Part shown: positions 61,273 to 64,000 of the stretch, piece by piece
Position numbering within the stretch: position 1 is the first letter of the stretch
How the letters are laid out: the number at the start of each line of letters is the position of its first letter
From: Streptomyces wedmorensis
GTDB lineage: Bacteria > Actinomycetota > Actinomycetes > Streptomycetales > Streptomycetaceae
Length of the DNA: 64,000 bases
Direction of reading: 5' to 3'
Assembly: GCF_000716445.1 (NCBI RefSeq)
Contig: NZ_JNWK01000035.1
Span: 62,001-126,000, forward strand
The notes under the pieces: generated by a model
Database searches by the model: none
Seen by the model: only the letters and a program-made list of their open reading frames with translations
Told to the model about the DNA's origin: nothing
Position numbers and translations under genes: made by a program

Positions 61273-61743
61273 ATGCGCAAGAACCGAATCGTCCGACTGG
61301 CCGCCACCGCCCTGCTCGGACTCGGCACCGTCGGCGCCTTCGCCGGCACCGCGCACGCCGAGCCGATCGACTACGTGAAGATCGAGCTCTTCGAGCTGCA
61401 CTGCCAGCAGAACAGCGAGGGCGACCACGACGAGGCCTACCTCAAGATCACCGACGCCAACGGCAACGCCGTCAAGGTCTGGCCCGGCAGCGGCATCAGC
61501 TACCAGACGATGGGCTCCGGCTACGTCCGCTCCATGGCCGACGGCAACGGCAACGCGGCCCTCATCCTCGGCAAGGAGCAGGCCCGGACCCTGACCCTCT
61601 GGGACAAGGACACCTTCGGCGGCGACGACAAGCTGGGCTCCACGCTCGTCACCGGCAGCGAGGTCGGCGCCGAGACCCAGTGGCGCACCGTCGAGGGCTC
61701 CGGCGGCGTCTACGTCATCGGCTACCGGGTCATCGACATCTGA
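61273..61743 (+). CDS. Secreted hypothetical protein
   Basis: A 156-aa protein. Residues 1-30 are a classical signal peptide (MRKNRIVRLAATALLGLGTV...GTAHAEP). The mature domain is beta-rich (YVKIELFELHCQQNSEGDHDEAYLKITDANGNAVKVWP, LTLWDKDTFGGDDKLGS), resembling a small C2-like fold of secreted streptomycete proteins. The function is unknown. The ATG at 61273 follows GGGGGGACCAC; another ATG five codons earlier (61258) has no better site. Confidence 0.75.
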   Translation: MRKNRIVRLAATALLGLGTVGAFAGTAHAEPIDYVKIELFELHCQQNSEGDHDEAYLKITDANGNAVKVWPGSGISYQTMGSGYVRSMADGNGNAALILGKEQARTLTLWDKDTFGGDDKLGSTLVTGSEVGAETQWRTVEGSGGVYVIGYRVIDI

Positions 61744-61761
61744 TCAGCCGTCACTCCATGA

Positions 61762-61797
61762 GGAAGGGCCGTACCGGGCGACCGGTACGGCCCTTCC
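61762..61797. terminator. Strong bidirectional terminator
   Basis: Perfect 16-bp arms (GGAAGGGCCGTACCGG and its complement) with loop GCGA, between the secreted protein gene and the convergent beta-glucosidase gene. Confidence 0.9.
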
Positions 61798-61809
61798 CCC
61801 GCAGGGGGA

Positions 61810-63252
61810 TCAGCCGCCGTCGGGCGCGAGCAGCTCACCCGACCGCGCGACCCGCGCGTACCACCGCGCGCTCGACTTCGGCGTGCGCTCCAGCGTGTCG
61901 TAGTCGACCCGCACCGCACCGAACCGCTTCGCGTAGCCGTAGGCCCACTCGAAGTTGTCGAGCAGCGACCACAGGAAGTAGCCGCGCACGTCCACCCCGT
62001 CGGTCATCGCCCGGTGCACGGCCTCCAGGTGCGCGTGCACGTAGGCGGCCCGCTCCGGGTCGTGGACCGTGCCGTCCTCGCCGACGACGTCCTCGTACGC
62101 CGCCCCGTTCTCGCTGATCACCAGCGGGAGTTCGGGGTACGCGGCGGAGACCCGGGTCAGCAGGTCGTACAGGGCGCCGGGGTCGACCGCCCAGCCCATC
62201 GCCGTCGGCTCGCCCGGCGCCCGGTGGAAGGCCACCGAGTCCGCGCCCGGCCACGGTGAGTACGCGCTGTTGCCGTGACCGTCGTCCTGTGGCTTCTCCG
62301 CGCCCTCCGGGACGTGCGAGACGACCGTCGGCGTGTAGTAGTTGATCGCGAGCAGGTCCAGCGGCTGCTTCGCCGTGGCGGCGTCGCCGTCCCGGACGAA
62401 GGACCAGTCCGTCAGCTGCGCGGTGTCGGCGAGCAGGTCCTCCGGGTAGGCGCCCTCCAGCATCGGGCCCAGCCACACGCGGTTGCCGACGGCGTCGATG
62501 CGGCGGGCCGCGTCGAGGTCCTTGGCGGAGCCGGTCAGCGGCCGCACCTCGTGCAGGTTGAGCGAGACCGCGATCTGCCGGTCCGCCGGCAGCGAGGCCC
62601 GCAGCGCCTGGACCGCGAGGCCGTGACCGAGGTTGAGGTGGTGGGCGGCGCGCAGCGAGGCCACCGCGTCGGTGCGGCCCGGGGCGTGGACCCCGGAGCC
62701 GTACCCCAGGAAGGCGCTGCACCAGGGCTCGTTGAGCGTGGTCCACCGCCGGACCCGGTCGCCGAGGGCGTCGGCGACGATCCCGGCGTACTCGGCGAAC
62801 CGCTCTGCGGTCGCGCGCTCGGGCCAGCCGCCCGCGTCCTCCAACTCCTGCGGCAGGTCCCAGTGGTAGAGCGTCAGGGCCGGCTCGATCCCGGCGCCGA
62901 GCAGCTCGTCGACGAGCGCCCGGTAGAAGTCCAGGCCCTTCTGGACGGCCGGCCCCCGCCCGGTCGGCTGTACCCGGGACCAGGAGACGGAGAACCGGTA
63001 GGCGTTCAGGCCGAGTTCGGACATGATGCCGACGTCTTCGCGGAACCGGTGGTAGTGGTCCACGGCCACGTCACCGGTGTGGCCCTCGAAGACCTTGCCC
63101 GGGGTGTGCGAGAAGGTGTCCCAGATGGACGGGGTACGGCCGTCCGCCGCCGCCGCTCCCTCGATCTGGTACGCGGCGGTGGCCGCGCCCCAGAGGAAGT
63201 CGGGCGGGAACGAACGGGTGGCGGTGAGCGGCCGGGTTTCGGACGCGGTCAT
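61810..63252 (-). CDS. bglC: GH1 beta-glucosidase (BglC-like)
   Basis: A 480-aa cytosolic enzyme without a signal peptide. The GH1 hallmarks are [15 protein letters not shown] (N-terminal signature), [10 protein letters not shown] (acid/base E175) and [10 protein letters not shown] (nucleophile E381), then [16 protein letters not shown]. It hydrolyses imported cellobiose and short cello-oligosaccharides to glucose. It lies 70 bp after a CebG-like permease gene, the cebEFG-bglC order of streptomycetes, and a CebR-type box overlaps its ribosome binding site region. Together with the GH6 gene it covers extracellular and intracellular steps of cellulose use. Confidence 0.95.
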   Translation of the reverse strand: MTASETRPLTATRSFPPDFLWGAATAAYQIEGAAAADGRTPSIWDTFSHTPGKVFEGHTGDVAVDHYHRFREDVGIMSELGLNAYRFSVSWSRVQPTGRGPAVQKGLDFYRALVDELLGAGIEPALTLYHWDLPQELEDAGGWPERATAERFAEYAGIVADALGDRVRRWTTLNEPWCSAFLGYGSGVHAPGRTDAVASLRAAHHLNLGHGLAVQALRASLPADRQIAVSLNLHEVRPLTGSAKDLDAARRIDAVGNRVWLGPMLEGAYPEDLLADTAQLTDWSFVRDGDAATAKQPLDLLAINYYTPTVVSHVPEGAEKPQDDGHGNSAYSPWPGADSVAFHRAPGEPTAMGWAVDPGALYDLLTRVSAAYPELPLVISENGAAYEDVVGEDGTVHDPERAAYVHAHLEAVHRAMTDGVDVRGYFLWSLLDNFEWAYGYAKRFGAVRVDYDTLERTPKSSARWYARVARSGELLAPDGG

Positions 63253-63253
63253 A

Positions 63254-63267
63254 GGAGAGCGCTCCCA
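63254..63267. promoter_or_regulatory. CebR-like box at the bglC start
   Basis: In the gene's direction it reads TGGGAGCGCTCTCC, agreeing with the CebR palindrome TGGGAGCGCTCCCA at 12 of 14 positions. It sits 1 bp from the bglC ATG and covers the ribosome binding site, so bound repressor would act as a roadblock to transcripts from the ceb promoter or a local one. Confidence 0.75.
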
Positions 63268-63322
63268 ACGCGGGTACGGGGTGGTTACGTGCGGAAATCG
63301 GGTTACGGGCCCGGCGGGGCGG

Positions 63323-64000
63323 TCAGCTCTTGACGGCGCCCGCCGTGATGCCGCCCACGATGTGCTTGCCCAGGAAGGCGAAGACGAGCAGCAGCGGCAC
63401 GGTGGATATCAGCGCGCCGGTCAGCACGACGGCGTGGTCCACGGTGTGGTTGCCCGCGCCGAGCCCGGCGAGCGCCACCTGAAGGGTGGGGCTGCCGTCC
63501 GGGGTGAGGGCGATGAACGGCCAGAAGAAGTCGTTCCAGGACTGGACGAAGACCAGCATGCCGAGCACCGCCATCGCCGGCCGGGCGATCGGGAACACCA
63601 CGTGCCAGATGACCCGCAGGCTGTGCGCCCCGTCCATCCGGGCCGCCTCCACCAGCTCCATCGGCAGCGCCTCCACGAGGAACTGGCGCATGAAGAAGAC
63701 GCCGAAGGCCGCCACCAGCGAGGGCAGGACGACCGACTGGAGCTGGTCGAACCAGCCGAGGTCCGTGATGATCTGGTACAGCGGGATGACGCTGAGCTGC
63801 GGCGGGATCGTCATGGTGGCGACCACGAGGGAGAGCAGCATCCCTCGGCCCCGGAACGGCAGCTTGGCGAACGCGAAGCCGGCGAGCGTGGAGAACAGCA
63901 CGGTGGACAGGGCCACCAGGCTCGCCACGATCGTGGTGTTGATCAGCGCCTCGCCCATGTCGACCTGGTTCCAGGCGAAGCTCAGGTTGTCCAGGAGACG
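63323..64000 (-). CDS. cebG: Carbohydrate ABC transporter permease (CebG-like), partial
   Basis: The C-terminal ~225 residues are present; the start lies beyond the right edge (the frame stays open through [14 protein letters not shown]). It has five or six membrane helices and the EAA loop [24 protein letters not shown] that docks on the ATPase. This is the MalG/CebG side of a CUT1 importer. The position directly before bglC and the CebR box argue for cellobiose/cellotriose uptake. The symbol is given from context and is less certain than the family. Confidence 0.85.
   Translation of the reverse strand, partial: RLLDNLSFAWNQVDMGEALINTTIVASLVALSTVLFSTLAGFAFAKLPFRGRGMLLSLVVATMTIPPQLSVIPLYQIITDLGWFDQLQSVVLPSLVAAFGVFFMRQFLVEALPMELVEAARMDGAHSLRVIWHVVFPIARPAMAVLGMLVFVQSWNDFFWPFIALTPDGSPTLQVALAGLGAGNHTVDHAVVLTGALISTVPLLLVFAFLGKHIVGGITAGAVKS

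Overview
This is a 64 kb chromosomal window from a high-GC actinomycete, almost certainly a Streptomyces. Supporting signs are the strong G/C bias at third codon positions, frequent GTG starts with 4-nt ATGA/GTGA gene overlaps, a 2-methylisoborneol (2-MIB) operon with its family 2 encapsulin, CebR-type boxes on cellulose genes, a DmdR-type iron box and typical Streptomyces families (SCO0854-like TerD-related protein, CU044_5270-type anti-sigma candidate, SPFH/NAD-kinase-like pair).

Layout. 1-10 kb holds mostly housekeeping or accessory genes: a GNAT fragment, an SPFH plus NAD-kinase-like operon behind two identical-armed operators, a PAP2 plus DMT-transporter operon divergent from a TetR gene, DUF488, DUF309 and a LuxR-type (LAL) ATPase without a DNA-binding domain. 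A tRNA-Pro(GGG) lies at 10.03 kb. Directly beside it, 10.25-18.57 kb on the minus strand, is the highlight: a compact RiPP-like operon. In transcription order it encodes a 103-aa precursor with a Cys/Gly-rich tail, a JmjC-2OG double oxygenase, a radical SAM/SPASM enzyme carrying its own PqqD-like recognition domain, a second JmjC-type oxygenase, a TfuA-YcaO fusion (backbone thioamidation candidate) and a PhyH-type dioxygenase. A GT92-type glycosyltransferase diverges from it. I do not recognise this enzyme set as a described product class.

19.6-26.5 kb is a decayed zone. It has a hypothetical gene, a TetR regulator, a YegS-like lipid kinase, the tail of an acyl-CoA ligase, a frameshifted kelch gene holding a run of 27 C, an internally deleted thiolase with a 15-bp triplication, and an intact SDR. 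26.5-36.5 kb carries pntAB, a FAD monooxygenase, a CebR-boxed GH6 cellulase, a large secreted esterase-like protein and a beta-lactamase-fold protein whose catalytic motifs are missing.

37-45.6 kb has a TerD-related protein, a small secreted protein, a ferredoxin/P450 pair and the 2-MIB operon (encapsulin shell, 2-MIB synthase, geranyl diphosphate methyltransferase). 45.6-56.8 kb has an MFS exporter controlled by a divergent MarR regulator with three matching half-site pairs, the mutA-mutB-meaB operon, an iron-boxed DUF2470 gene, an MMPL exporter and a deleted LLM oxidoreductase. 56.9-64 kb has an HD hydrolase, an ECF sigma factor with a putative membrane-bound partner, a GDPD, an IclR regulator, a secreted protein, and the end of a cellobiose operon (CebG-like permease, GH1 beta-glucosidase) with a CebR-like box over the beta-glucosidase ribosome binding site. 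The GH6 gene and this operon probably share one cellobiose-responsive regulon.
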